A stretch of 64,000 nucleotides of DNA from Halorubrum salipaludis (GCF_002286985.1 NZ_NSKC01000005.1:248001-312000); one strand, 5' to 3'; counted from the first letter of the stretch, positions 43,480-52,190 are shown. The notes: generated from the sequence alone by a model not told the origin. Numbers and translations are program-made.

Positions 43480-43962
43480 ATGAGCGCGAACGTCTTCCTG
43501 GTCCCGATCGACCCGGAGAACTTCGATCGAACGGTCCGGTCCGCGGTCGACCTCACCGAGTACGACGACCGACCGGCCCCCCTCGCCGACCTCGACGAGG
43601 CCCGCCTGTGGGCCGTCGACGACGACAGCGGGAACGGCTCGACGTTCGAGCGGATGGAGGAAGGCGACCTCCTCCTCTTCTATAACGACGGCGAGTACCT
43701 CGCCACCGGTCGGGTCGGAACCACCTTCGAGGACGAGGACCGCTGGGTCTCCAGCACCTTCTGGACCGCGTTCCCGACGACGCGCGTGTACACTGTCACC
43801 GACTTCACGGCCGTCTCCGCCTCGAAGCGCGCGGTCAACGCCATCTTCGACTACTCCAAGTCGTACACCCCCGGCTTCATGCGCGTCGCCGACAGCCGGG
43901 TGAACGCCGAACTCTCCTCGATCGAGTCGGCGATCGACCACTACTCGAAGCGGAACGCCTGA
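43480..43962 (+). CDS. Putative EVE/PUA-like nucleic-acid-binding protein
   Basis: A 160-residue protein starting at ATG 43480, with TTTTAAA at 43449-43455 about 28 bases before it (leaderless). The segment EGDLLLFYNDGEYLATGRVG and the subsequent VYTVTDFTAVSASK resemble the beta-barrel of EVE/PUA-like domains, which bind modified bases. The second half (FDYSKSYTPGFMRVADSRV) does not match anything I can name. Function is not established. Confidence 0.6.
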   Translation: MSANVFLVPIDPENFDRTVRSAVDLTEYDDRPAPLADLDEARLWAVDDDSGNGSTFERMEEGDLLLFYNDGEYLATGRVGTTFEDEDRWVSSTFWTAFPTTRVYTVTDFTAVSASKRAVNAIFDYSKSYTPGFMRVADSRVNAELSSIESAIDHYSKRNA

Positions 43963-44016
43963 CCGCGTCTCGAACCCCTCCGGTTTTCGTCTCGCCGACC
44001 GCTCCCGCTTTCCCCG

Positions 44017-44934
44017 CTAGACCGCTTCCAAGAGCGTCTCGTAGGCGGGGGCGTACCGATCGGCGACGCGGTCCGGATCGCCGCGCTCGTCGCCCGACAG
44101 CGCCGGCAGACCGACGGTCGCCAGCGGCTCGATCATCTCCGTGACGGTTCCGGTGTGCTCCTCAATCGTCCCCTCGCGCGGGCTCCCCGAGGCGACCGCG
44201 CGCGCCTTCGCGTAGCGGTCGCCGGCGAAGATCCGCGCGCGACCGGGGTCGACGACCGCCACCGCGTCGGGCTCGACCGGCCCGTCCCGCGGGAGCGGTC
44301 CGGCGACGTCCGCGTACGACTCGACGACGACGGGCACCGACGCCGCCGCGACCCGCGCCGCGAGGCGGTCGAACGCCGGGAGGTAGTCGGCCGCCATCAC
44401 GTCGTTGAACGCCGCCACGTCGTCGACGCTGGTCGCCTCGGCGAGCGGGAGCCGCTCGGCGAGGCCGTCAGGGAGGAGTCCCGCGGCCTCGGCCGCCCCG
44501 TTGACGACGAACCGGGACCCCTCCTCGGTCGTCACCCGATCGCAAAGGAAGGTTCGGTCCGCGTCGCCCAGCATGCCGGTCCGACCGGGCGTCGGCCGCC
44601 AGAGGCGGTGGACGGGGTTGATCGCCTCGGGCGTGATCGCCTCGGGGCGATCGCGGCGCCCGCTCCGATCGCCGACTGTCAGAAGCGGTCGCGTGCTCGC
44701 GGCCGCGAGCCGCCTCGCGTCCTTGCCGTAGAGCCGGCCCGCGTCGCTCGCGATCCGGTAGTCGTCGTGGTCGTACCAGTAGTCGTTGCCGGCGCGGGGC
44801 TTGACCCCGACCGCGTCGCCGGCGCGGGCGGCGAGGCGCGCGACCAGCCCGGTCGAGAACGTCGTCTTGCCGGCGTCGACGCGGGCGCCGCCGGCGACCA
44901 GGACCACCGGCGCGTCGGAGCGCTCCCGGCTCAC
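44017..44934 (-). CDS. P-loop ATPase of unknown function (dethiobiotin-synthase-like fold)
   Basis: A 305-residue protein with a P-loop VLVAGGARVDAGKTTFSTGL, similar to the Walker A of BioD/CobQ-like (MinD-type) proteins. Further conserved stretches VGVKPRAGNDYWYDHDDYRI, VPVVVESYADVAG and DAVAVVDPGRARIF support a nucleotide-dependent enzyme. It starts at GTG 44934, four bases inside the stop of the upstream 100-residue protein (translational coupling). I cannot assign a reaction. The frame extends further upstream but overlaps that gene. Confidence 0.7.
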   Translation of the reverse strand: MSRERSDAPVVLVAGGARVDAGKTTFSTGLVARLAARAGDAVGVKPRAGNDYWYDHDDYRIASDAGRLYGKDARRLAAASTRPLLTVGDRSGRRDRPEAITPEAINPVHRLWRPTPGRTGMLGDADRTFLCDRVTTEEGSRFVVNGAAEAAGLLPDGLAERLPLAEATSVDDVAAFNDVMAADYLPAFDRLAARVAAASVPVVVESYADVAGPLPRDGPVEPDAVAVVDPGRARIFAGDRYAKARAVASGSPREGTIEEHTGTVTEMIEPLATVGLPALSGDERGDPDRVADRYAPAYETLLEAV

Positions 44935-45233
44935 GCTCCGTCTTCCGAGTCGGCGTCGTCGATCGCGTGAGGAGCGAGCCCGTAGTAGCCGGGGCCGTCC
45001 TCCTCCAGCGGCTCGCCGACGACCATGTCCTCGGCGTGGACCATCACCCACGGCACCGCCCAGTCGACGAGGACGGCCTCGGTGTCGGGGTCAACCTCGG
45101 CGTCGGCCTCCAGCCCCTGGAGGAGCCGACCGATCTCGGGGACCGTGTACATCTGATCCGGCTCGAACAGCTCCGCGGGCTCGTAGAAGTCACACGGGTA
45201 GGTGGCGTCGAACGCCGACTTCGGTTCGGGCAT
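44931..45233 (-). CDS. Acidic protein of unknown function (100 residues)
   Basis: A 100-residue soluble acidic protein starting MPEPKSAFDATYPCDFYEP and ending in an acidic tail. Conserved-looking core: MYTVPEIGRLLQGLEADAEV and VLVDWAVPWVMVHAEDM. No motif indicates function. Its stop overlaps the start of the P-loop ATPase gene by four bases, so the two are co-translated and likely act together. Confidence 0.75.
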   Translation of the reverse strand: MPEPKSAFDATYPCDFYEPAELFEPDQMYTVPEIGRLLQGLEADAEVDPDTEAVLVDWAVPWVMVHAEDMVVGEPLEEDGPGYYGLAPHAIDDADSEDGA

Positions 45234-45381
45234 GGGGGACGATACGGGATCCCGTCCGTAAACGCTGCCGATACGGGCGGCACCGGGTGGCGCCTCGCCC
45301 GGGGAGACGACGCTGACGCTTTCGGGTCAGGGTGCGAAAAATTCGGGGTTTCGACGCGCGTAGCGCGTCAGGTGTGGAGCG

Positions 45382-45981
45382 TTACTCGAACAGCTCGACG
45401 GCCTGCTCGTAGCGGCTCGACGGTTCGTCCCAGTCGACGACCTCGAAGAAGTTGTCGACGAACTCGCCGCGGGCCGGGCCGTAGTCGTGGTAGTAGGAGT
45501 GCTCCCACACGTCCAGCGCCAGGATCGGGTGACCGCCCCAGATCGCGCCCTGGTCGTGCTTGTCCACCACGACGTTCCGAAGCTGATTCGAGAACGTGTC
45601 GTATACGAGAAGCGCCCAGCCGCCGGCCGCCGAGGCCGCCGCCTCGAACTCGCCCTTCCACGCCTCGTAGGAACCGAAGTCCTCCTCGATCCGAGCCGCG
45701 AGGTCGCCCTGAGGCTCGTCGCCGCCCTCAGGCGACATGTTCTGCCAGAACAGGTCGTGAAGGATGTGCCCCGACGAGTTGTGCGTCACGTTGCGGATGG
45801 CCCCGCCCGACGACGAGAAGTCGTGGTTCTCACGGTTCTCCTCGAGCGTCTCCTCGGCCGAATTCCACCCGTTTACGTACCCCTGATGATGGGTGTCGTG
45901 GTGCCATTCGAGCACCTGCTCGGAAATGTGCGGTTCCAGCGCGTCGTAATCGTACGGTAACGGATCGAGTTCGTAGCTCAT
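45382..45981 (-). CDS. sod: Superoxide dismutase (Mn/Fe family)
   Basis: A 199-residue enzyme converting superoxide to hydrogen peroxide and oxygen. The four metal ligands are visible: His in LEWHHDTHHQGYVNGW, His in HNSSGHILHDLFW, and the Asp/His pair in LALDVWEHSYYHDYG. The family signature DVWEHSYY is intact. ATG 45981 fits the usual N-terminus MSYELDPLPYDYDALEPH. A TCTTTAAC element lies about 40 bases upstream, giving a short leader. Cytoplasmic; probably Mn-dependent as in other haloarchaea. Confidence 0.97.
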   Translation of the reverse strand: MSYELDPLPYDYDALEPHISEQVLEWHHDTHHQGYVNGWNSAEETLEENRENHDFSSSGGAIRNVTHNSSGHILHDLFWQNMSPEGGDEPQGDLAARIEEDFGSYEAWKGEFEAAASAAGGWALLVYDTFSNQLRNVVVDKHDQGAIWGGHPILALDVWEHSYYHDYGPARGEFVDNFFEVVDWDEPSSRYEQAVELFE

Positions 45982-46379
45982 CGTTGTATCACCTGTCTGC
46001 AACATGGCTCGGAAACCTGTTAAAGATAATGCGGTACACGCTATCACACGTCACTGGACGCGGCAGACCTCGATATCCGCAGATCGAGAACGCTGGGGTC
46101 GCGGTTCAGACTGCTGTGAGATAGTGGACCCGCGTTAGTCGGCACTCCGTCGATTCGGAGACGTAACTGAAAGTAGTTCCTCGGTGTCCTCCGAAACGCG
46201 CGCGGCGGGCTCTGTTGAAACCCTATTCTTCAAGCATAATGTCGGCTGAAACTGCCGATCGGTGAGGACTGCTTCTTGATCGAGAGCGGGAGTGAGTGTT
46301 GCACGTTGGTAATCTGGTCGTTTATACGTGATCGAGTGGTGTTGCTGGCGGGTGTTTATAAGCAAACAGCGATCCTGCG
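45982..46379. other. Intergenic region with no recognised gene
   Basis: About 400 bases between sod and the hairpin-rich element. It includes the sod promoter and AT-richer stretches such as GTTTATACGTGATC and GTTTATAAGC near 46318-46365 that could be promoters for transcription to the right. A short minus-strand frame (46135-46365) has no family resemblance and atypical composition, so I do not call it a gene. Confidence 0.4.
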
Positions 46380-46640
46380 GTGAAGACCTGCAAAGCCCCA
46401 GCCGCGAGGGCGGCGCACGCTCGCTGCGCGCTTCAGTCGGTCGCTAGCGCTCCCTCCTTCCAGTGCTTACGTCGCCTGCGGCGCCCTCGCGACTGCCCCT
46501 TTGAGTCCCGCCCAGCACAGCACCGCAGCCTCACACCTCCCCAGCCTCGTCGCTGGCGGCTATCGCCGCCAGCGACTCCCTCGCGCGTGCTGGCTCGCGG
46601 CCGCCGTTGGCGGCCGCTCGCAGGCGCACGCCACCGCACC
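46380..46640. repeat. Hairpin-rich non-coding element (probable dispersed repeat)
   Basis: About 260 bases of GC-rich sequence with strong inverted repeats: CGCGAGGGCG (46403-46412) against CGCCCTCGCG (46482-46491); a perfect 12-bp stem at 46549-46560/46565-46576 with a 4-nt loop; and a 9-bp stem GCGGCCGCC/GGCGGCCGC at 46597-46605/46609-46617 with a 3-nt loop. No convincing protein is encoded. From memory, near-identical stretches recur in Halorubrum genomes; copy number cannot be checked here. It could be a MITE-like repeat or a structured RNA. Confidence 0.55.
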
Positions 46641-46824
46641 GGATTTATAGGGGATCGTCGCTGTCGCTCACGATCGGTTTATATACTGTCTCACCACTGC
46701 GGATCTGCAATACCCACTCCCGATGTCAATTACTACAGCACCTGTACTGACCGCAGGGGAGAAAATATGTCAATCTACAAATATTCAAACAGAGCCGCTC
46801 GACGCGGAGTGCGCCGCGCACTGA

Positions 46825-46908
46825 CGGTGGGACTGGGATTCGAACCCAGGAAGCCGTGAGGCTACCGGTTTTCAAGACCGGCGCAATAGGCCACTCTGCC
46901 ATCCCACC
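46825..46908 (-). tRNA. tRNA-Ser (anticodon TGA)
   Basis: A class II tRNA with acceptor stem GGTGGGA/TCCCACC and discriminator G. The anticodon stem CCGGT...ACCGG holds the loop CTTGAAA, giving TGA (serine). A long variable arm (AGCCTCACGGCTT) and the T-arm CTGGG-TTCGAAT-CCCAG complete it. No encoded CCA, no intron. Confidence 0.95.
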
Positions 46909-46972
46909 GCACTCGGACCGTCGGGAGCGTTCGACTAAGTGGTGTCGGTGTCGATCGGCGCGCGACCCCTTG

Positions 46973-47569
46973 TCACTCGAAGACGGCGACCAACTCGCCG
47001 TCGGCGATCGGGTCGGGCGCCTCGTCGACGATCTCGCCGCGCGACGGGTCCCGCGGTTCGTCGAAGACGAGCCGCGCCGCCCCGGTCTCGTCGATCGCGT
47101 AGACGACCTGAGTGTATCCCAGGTCGGCCTCCCAGAGCCCGCCGTCGTCGACACCTGACGACGCCCCGCCGGCGTACCGACAGAACACGAGCCACGCGTT
47201 TTCGCCGCGGTCGAACGTCTCGGTCCGTTCCGCGGAGAAGGTGACGGCGAGGATCCGCGTCGAGCCGCTCCGGTCGCAGACCGCGTCGTGGGTCACGTAC
47301 GCCTCCTCGAACGCGACGACGTACTCCCGGACGACACGGTCGCCGAACCCGTCCGGCGGAGCCGGATACGGGATCGTCGCCGCCGTCTCGAACTCCCGGG
47401 TCTCCCCGCCCACGTCGACTTCGATCGTCTCGGAGTCGACCTCACACTCCGGCCGCGTCGGTCCGCCGTCGAACGCCTCCGCGACCGGATCGAACTCGGG
47501 CGGTGCGGTCCGCGAACACCCGGCGAGCGCGAGCGAGCCGACGGTGACGAGTGCAGTTCGACGTCGCAT
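46973..47569 (-). CDS. Putative lipoprotein of unknown function
   Basis: A 198-residue exported protein. The N-terminus MRRRTALVTVGSLALAGCSR is a Tat/lipoprotein-type signal with lipobox LAGC (Cys18). The mature part is acidic and beta-rich, with four further cysteines (ECEVD, AVCDR, VFCRY) that could pair. No family is recognised. It lies downstream of tRNA-Ser on the minus strand. Confidence 0.7.
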   Translation of the reverse strand: MRRRTALVTVGSLALAGCSRTAPPEFDPVAEAFDGGPTRPECEVDSETIEVDVGGETREFETAATIPYPAPPDGFGDRVVREYVVAFEEAYVTHDAVCDRSGSTRILAVTFSAERTETFDRGENAWLVFCRYAGGASSGVDDGGLWEADLGYTQVVYAIDETGAARLVFDEPRDPSRGEIVDEAPDPIADGELVAVFE

Positions 47570-47628
47570 GCCGTACCGTCTTACACACGGCCGGTTATAC
47601 CCTCGCGAGACACAAACAGGGGCTTGCG

Positions 47629-48153
47629 TTACGGAGTGTTCGACCCCTCAGACCCCCGGAGCCGGTAGTGGATCGCGAACACGACGAGCGCGGCCAGGAC
47701 CGGCGGCACGACGCCCGCGATCTGCGGGAGCGCGTAGAGGGCGCCGACGACGGCCGACTCGGTCGGCTCGCGGAGCTCCGCCGGCGCGGAGATGACCATC
47801 CCGACGTACAGCGAACAGAGGAACAGGAACCCGCCGTACGCGAGCTTCCGGTCGTATCCCGGCTTGACGGGGTCGCCGCGGCGGTGTCGGCGCGCGACGA
47901 ACAGCAGGGGCGCGAGCAGGGGCGCGACCGCGGCGAACCCGGCGATCACGTACAGCGACCGCGAGAACAGGAACGTCCCGCTCTGGACCTCCGCGGTCTC
48001 GGCCATCCAGACGACGAGCGCGAGGGTGACGACCGTCGCGATCAGCCCGGCCGCGAGCGCCCCGATCACGCCGTACACGCGCATCGTCCACGACTCCGTC
48101 TCGCGGATCGCGTAGGGGATCGCGCCGAACACCCCGCGGTAGCTGTCTGCCAT
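47629..48153 (-). CDS. Integral membrane protein of unknown function
   Basis: A 174-residue protein with four to five helices, for instance GVIGALAAGLIATVVTLALV, LYVIAGFAAVAPLLAPLLFV, LAYGGFLFLCSLYVGMVIS and VVPPVLAALVVFAIHYRL. ATG 48153 starts MADSYRGVFGAIP; the frame to 48228 is not needed. A GTTTAATTC element about 28 bases upstream suggests a leaderless mRNA. It resembles short haloarchaeal membrane proteins of unknown role. Confidence 0.72.
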   Translation of the reverse strand: MADSYRGVFGAIPYAIRETESWTMRVYGVIGALAAGLIATVVTLALVVWMAETAEVQSGTFLFSRSLYVIAGFAAVAPLLAPLLFVARRHRRGDPVKPGYDRKLAYGGFLFLCSLYVGMVISAPAELREPTESAVVGALYALPQIAGVVPPVLAALVVFAIHYRLRGSEGSNTP

Positions 48154-48335
48154 CGACGCCGCTACGGCCGAGGGAGAATTAAACCCCTCGTCGCCGGACG
48201 CGAGCGCCGCGGGGAGCGGGGTCGACATCGGGGGGATTCGGGCCGGCGCCGGGGAAACGCGGTCGACGCCGCGCCCCCTTCCTCCTCGACGACGGCTGAC
48301 GTGAGTTTTTATACCCCGCGGCGGGACCTCCTCAC

Positions 48336-49019
48336 GTGGGTCTGTACGACACGTACCTCGCCGTCCGCCACCGCCTCCACGACGGCGATCCCCCCGAGCA
48401 CGTCGCGCTCGTCATCACCGAGCGCGACCTCCTCGCCGACGGCGCGTTCGAGACCCTCTCGGCGGCGCTCGGGTGGGCCTTCGAGTACGGCGCGGAGCGC
48501 GTCACCGTCTCGGTGTCCGTGCTCGACGCCGCGGTCGCCCCCACGCTCGTCCGCGAGCTTCGCCGGGTCGACGCGCCGCGGCGGCTCGTCGTTCGCGGAC
48601 CGGCGGACGCGCCGAGCGGCGAGGGGATCGCGGTCGACGCCGGGGACCAGGCCGAAGCGGGGCCGGGCCACCGTCGGTTCGACGAGCGACCAAACGACGC
48701 GCCGATCCGGATCACGGTCGGGCTCGGGGGGAAGACCGAGTTCGCGGCCGCGGTCCGGGAGCTCGCAGCCGACGTGGACGCCGGCGATCTCGACCCGGCG
48801 TCGATCGACGCGGCGGACATCTCGGACCGGCTGGTGTTCCCCGAGGAGCCCGATCTCGTGATCAAGACGGGCGCGGAGCGGCTCTCGGACTTCGCCATCT
48901 GGCAGTCGGTGTACGCCGAGCTCTACTTCACCGACGTGAACTGGCGGGACTTCAGAAAACGGGACTACCTCCGGGCGGTCCTCGACTTCCAGGACCGGCA
49001 ACGGCGGTTCGGTCGGTAG
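48336..49019 (+). CDS. Cis-prenyltransferase (UppS/Rer2)-like protein with degenerate active site
   Basis: A 227-residue protein from a GTG start, with a TTTTTATA box about 26 bases upstream (leaderless). The C-terminal half is a clear UppS/Rer2 signature: PDLVIKTGAERLSDFAIWQS, YAELYFTDVNWRDFRKRDY and LRAVLDFQDRQRRFG. The N-terminal catalytic motif of real enzymes (MDGNxRWA, whose Asp binds Mg-diphosphate) is replaced by VALVITERDLL. It could be a regulatory partner of an active cis-prenyltransferase, like Nus1/NgBR in eukaryotes, that helps make dolichol carriers (inference). Confidence 0.85.
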   Translation: MGLYDTYLAVRHRLHDGDPPEHVALVITERDLLADGAFETLSAALGWAFEYGAERVTVSVSVLDAAVAPTLVRELRRVDAPRRLVVRGPADAPSGEGIAVDAGDQAEAGPGHRRFDERPNDAPIRITVGLGGKTEFAAAVRELAADVDAGDLDPASIDAADISDRLVFPEEPDLVIKTGAERLSDFAIWQSVYAELYFTDVNWRDFRKRDYLRAVLDFQDRQRRFGR

Positions 49020-49053
49020 GCGGGTCAGTAGATGCGTAGAATCCTCAGAACCC

Positions 49054-50220
49054 TCACCAGACGAACCGGAACAGCAGCGTGAACGTGACGAGCGCCCCGA
49101 CGGTCGAGAGGATCGGGACGACGTTCTGCATCAGCACGACGCGCGCGCTCGTGGTCGGATTGAACAGGTCGGACGCCGAGGGGATGTCGGAGGGGTCACC
49201 CTCGCCGATCGGTCCCGTCTCGTCGGCTTTCAGCGCGCCGACGGAGACCGTCGGCTCCTTCTCGCCGCTGATCCCCTGTTTGACCGTGACGGTCCGCGTC
49301 GCGCGCCCCCACCCGAGGCCGACGATCGACATCGTCGCGATGATGACGAACGACGCCGGGATCCCGACCGCCGAGAGGCTGATGACGATACCGGAGGAGA
49401 CGCAGGCGACGACGATCGCCGCGGTCAGCGGGAGGTCGGTGATGTCGTTGCCGAGCGTGTCGAGCGTCCGTCGCGCGATCGTGAACGCCCCGACCGCGAC
49501 GGCGGCGCTCCCGAGGAGGATCATCGGCGTCATCTCGACGTTGTCGAGCGCGACGAGCGGCGCGATCGCGTTCGCGATGTTCGACGTGCCCGACGAAAAG
49601 GCCATCAGACAGCCGATCGCGATGACGACGAACCCGCCGACCAGCTCGCGGCGCGTCGTGTTCGGGCCCGGCACCGGCTTCGGAACGAGCCCGGAGCGGT
49701 CGAACTCGAACAGCGCACCCTCGGTGCTCTCGATCGCCACCCAGCTGTCGATCGCGGGGTAGAAGTACCGGCCGACGACGCCCGAGACCCAGAACCCGAT
49801 GATCGGCGCGACGATCCACCAGATGGCGATCTCGCCCATCACGGCTCGGTCCAGAGTCCCCGTCGCCAGCCCGAGGCCGGCGATGGCGCCGACCGCCGTC
49901 ATCGACGTCGACGCCGGCACGCCGGCGAAGTTGCCGACGAACAGCGCGCCGCCGATAAAAAAGAGGACGACGATGCTCGTCTCCAGCGTGAACACGTTGC
50001 CGCCGGTGACCAGGTCCTCGCCGAGCGTCGTCACGACGCGTTGCCCGAGCGTCCCCGCGCCGATGAAGAAGAACACCGACATCAGCGCCGCGGCGCCCGA
50101 CTTGGATATCACGTCCGCGCCGACCGCCGGTCCGAACGCCGGCCCCGTCGTCGCGCCGCCGATGTTGTACCCGACGAACGCCGCGACCACGAACCCGACG
50201 AGAAGTAAGACCTCAACCAT
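49054..50220 (-). CDS. Inorganic phosphate transporter, PiT family
   Basis: A 388-residue transporter with about ten helices and the duplicated PiT motif: VGYNIGGATTGPAFG near the N-terminus and FSSGTSNIANAIAPLVAL in the second half. It imports phosphate with a cation. A cytosolic acidic loop (EFDRSGLVPKPVPGPNTT) separates the halves. ATG 50220 fits; a GTTTAACC box about 29 bases upstream indicates a leaderless mRNA. No PhoU-like gene is adjacent. Divergent from the LarC gene. Confidence 0.92.
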   Translation of the reverse strand: MVEVLLLVGFVVAAFVGYNIGGATTGPAFGPAVGADVISKSGAAALMSVFFFIGAGTLGQRVVTTLGEDLVTGGNVFTLETSIVVLFFIGGALFVGNFAGVPASTSMTAVGAIAGLGLATGTLDRAVMGEIAIWWIVAPIIGFWVSGVVGRYFYPAIDSWVAIESTEGALFEFDRSGLVPKPVPGPNTTRRELVGGFVVIAIGCLMAFSSGTSNIANAIAPLVALDNVEMTPMILLGSAAVAVGAFTIARRTLDTLGNDITDLPLTAAIVVACVSSGIVISLSAVGIPASFVIIATMSIVGLGWGRATRTVTVKQGISGEKEPTVSVGALKADETGPIGEGDPSDIPSASDLFNPTTSARVVLMQNVVPILSTVGALVTFTLLFRFVW

Positions 50221-50340
50221 ATAGTCGCCACAACGACACACGGCGGGTTAAACGAACAGGTTTCCGCATCCCGACAGGAGCGTCGGGACCGCGATCCGCG
50301 GACCCGGAGGTATTTGTCCGGCGGCGGCCTCCGGTCGCTC

Positions 50341-51840
50341 ATGCGAACGCTCGTCTTCGACGGTCGGACCGGCGCCGCCGGCGACATGATCTGCGCCGCG
50401 CTGATCGCGGCCGGCGCCGATCCCGACGCGCTCTCCCCCGTGACCAATCGGCTCCCGGTCCGGTACGAGATCGGCGAGACGACGAAAAACGGGATCCGGG
50501 CGACGACCGTCGATGTGCTCCTCGACGGCGAGGACGACGCGGAGAGCGGCGGCCACTCTCACGACCACGATCACGCTCACGACGACCACGGGCACGATCA
50601 CGATCACGGCCATGAGCATGACCACGGCCACGAGCACAACCACGAACACGACCATGACCACTCTCACGACCACGGTCACGAACACGACGATTCCGGCCAC
50701 ACCCCCGCTGAGGGCGCCGGCGTCCACCGGAGCTACCCCGAGGTCGTCGCGCTCGTCGAGTCGATGGACCTCCCCGAGCCGGTCGAGTCGGTCGCGCTCG
50801 ACGCCTTCGAGCGACTCGGGCGCGCGGAGGCGTCGGTCCACGGCACCGACCTCGCCGAGACCCATTTCCACGAGGTCGGCGCCGACGACGCGATCGCCGA
50901 CGTGGTCGGCGCGGCGCTCCTCTTGGACGACCTCGGCCCCGATCGGGTCGTGACCACCCCGGTCGCGACCGGCGGCGGCGAGGTGGAGATGAGCCACGGC
51001 GTCTACCCGGTCCCGGCGCCGGCGACGACCGAAATCGCGGCCGGCGCCGACTTCGCGGTGGTCGGCGGGCCGGTCGACCGCGAGCTGCTCACGCCCACGG
51101 GCGCCGCGATCCTCGCTGCGGTCGCCGAGGGCACCGACGCGATCCCGGACCTCGCGGTCGAGGCCGCCGGCTACGGCGCGGGCGACGCGACCCTCCCGGA
51201 CCACCCGAACGTGCTCCGAGCGCTGGTCGGCGAGGGCCGCGAGCCGGCGGCCGACGGCGAGGCTCACGAGCACGACCACGAGGACGCGGCCCACCACGCC
51301 GACGATGCGGCCCACCACACCGACCACGACGATGCAACCCACCACACCGACGACCACGGTCACGGCCTCGTCCACGACGACGTGGCCGTGCTCGAAACGA
51401 ACCTCGACGACGCCGCCCCCGAGGTGCTCGGCGGGCTCCAGGAGACGCTCAAGCGCGCCGGCGCGCGCGACGTGACGATCGTGCCGACCACGATGAAGAA
51501 GTCGCGACCGGGGCACCTCGTGAAGGTGATCTGCAAGCCCGGGGACGCCGAGACGGTCGCGGAGCGGCTCGCCCGCGAGACGGGGACCCTCGGCGTCCGC
51601 CAGTCCGGCGCGAGCCACCGGTGGATCGCCGAGCGCGCGTTCGAGACAGCTGTCCTCGCGGTCGACGGCGACGATTACGAGGTGGCGGTGAAGGTCGCGT
51701 CGACCGCCGAGGGCGACGTCTACGACGTGAGCGCCGAGTACGACGACGCGGCCGGGGTGGCCGAAGCGACCGGGATCCCGATCCGGGACGTGCTCCGGCG
51801 GGCGGAAGCCGACGTGCGCGATCGGCTCGGCGAGGAGTAG
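50341..51840 (+). CDS. larC: Nickel-pincer cofactor biosynthesis protein LarC with His-rich tracts
   Basis: A 499-residue protein combining both LarC parts in one frame: the N-terminal part (MRTLVFDGRTGAAGDMICAA, HFHEVGADDAIADVVGAA) and the C-terminal part (VLETNLDDAAPEVLGG, TTMKKSRPGHLVKVI). LarC inserts nickel into the pyridinium-dithiocarboxylate pincer cofactor of lactate racemase-like enzymes. It carries two histidine-rich segments, about residues 72-125 (more than twenty His) and 310-345, likely a metal store or binding site. A GGTATTTG box lies about 27 bases before the ATG (leaderless). No larA, larB or larE is in the window. Confidence 0.92.
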   Translation: MRTLVFDGRTGAAGDMICAALIAAGADPDALSPVTNRLPVRYEIGETTKNGIRATTVDVLLDGEDDAESGGHSHDHDHAHDDHGHDHDHGHEHDHGHEHNHEHDHDHSHDHGHEHDDSGHTPAEGAGVHRSYPEVVALVESMDLPEPVESVALDAFERLGRAEASVHGTDLAETHFHEVGADDAIADVVGAALLLDDLGPDRVVTTPVATGGGEVEMSHGVYPVPAPATTEIAAGADFAVVGGPVDRELLTPTGAAILAAVAEGTDAIPDLAVEAAGYGAGDATLPDHPNVLRALVGEGREPAADGEAHEHDHEDAAHHADDAAHHTDHDDATHHTDDHGHGLVHDDVAVLETNLDDAAPEVLGGLQETLKRAGARDVTIVPTTMKKSRPGHLVKVICKPGDAETVAERLARETGTLGVRQSGASHRWIAERAFETAVLAVDGDDYEVAVKVASTAEGDVYDVSAEYDDAAGVAEATGIPIRDVLRRAEADVRDRLGEE

Positions 51841-51878
51841 CGCGGAATAGCGAGGGTGAGGGACCGGGCTCGCCGCGG

Positions 51879-52190
51879 TCACCCCGGGGGCTCGACCCGT
51901 TCGACGCGCTCGGGCTCGACGCCGAACCCGTCGGCCAACCGGTCGGCGACGCGGTCGGCGACCCGCTCGTCGGGCCGGTCCGCATCCGCGACCGACAGGG
52001 TCGCGACCGCCTCGACCGTCGTGTCGTTGAGCCCGGGCTGGAGACCGGCGATCGACAGGTCCTCGACGGCGACGCCGTCGACCCGCTCGATCTGTTCGCG
52101 GGCGCCGGCGACGAGGTCGCCGGCGGCGGCCTGCGAGACGCGCACCGTCACGGTCGCTTCCACGGTCTGCGTGTGGATGGCTGCTGCCAT
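51879..52190 (-). CDS. Small protein of unknown function
   Basis: A 103-residue protein starting MAAAIHTQTVEATVTVRVSQ. It alternates beta strands and helices (DLVAGAREQIERVDGVAVED, RVADRVADRLADGFGVEPER), in keeping with a small ferredoxin-like alpha/beta fold, and has no cysteines. The longer frame upstream to 52331 is basic, low-complexity and unlikely to be translated. Function unknown. It converges on larC. Confidence 0.65.
   Translation of the reverse strand: MAAAIHTQTVEATVTVRVSQAAAGDLVAGAREQIERVDGVAVEDLSIAGLQPGLNDTTVEAVATLSVADADRPDERVADRVADRLADGFGVEPERVERVEPPG

Noticed and set aside
46433-46639. Minus-strand 68-residue ORF inside the hairpin element
   Set aside because: Arg/Gly-rich, no family resemblance, and the inverted-repeat structure explains the openness of the frame.
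50530-50700. CRISPR-like repeats
   Set aside because: The repeated CAC/GAC triplets encode the histidine-rich tract of LarC and have no spacer/repeat structure.
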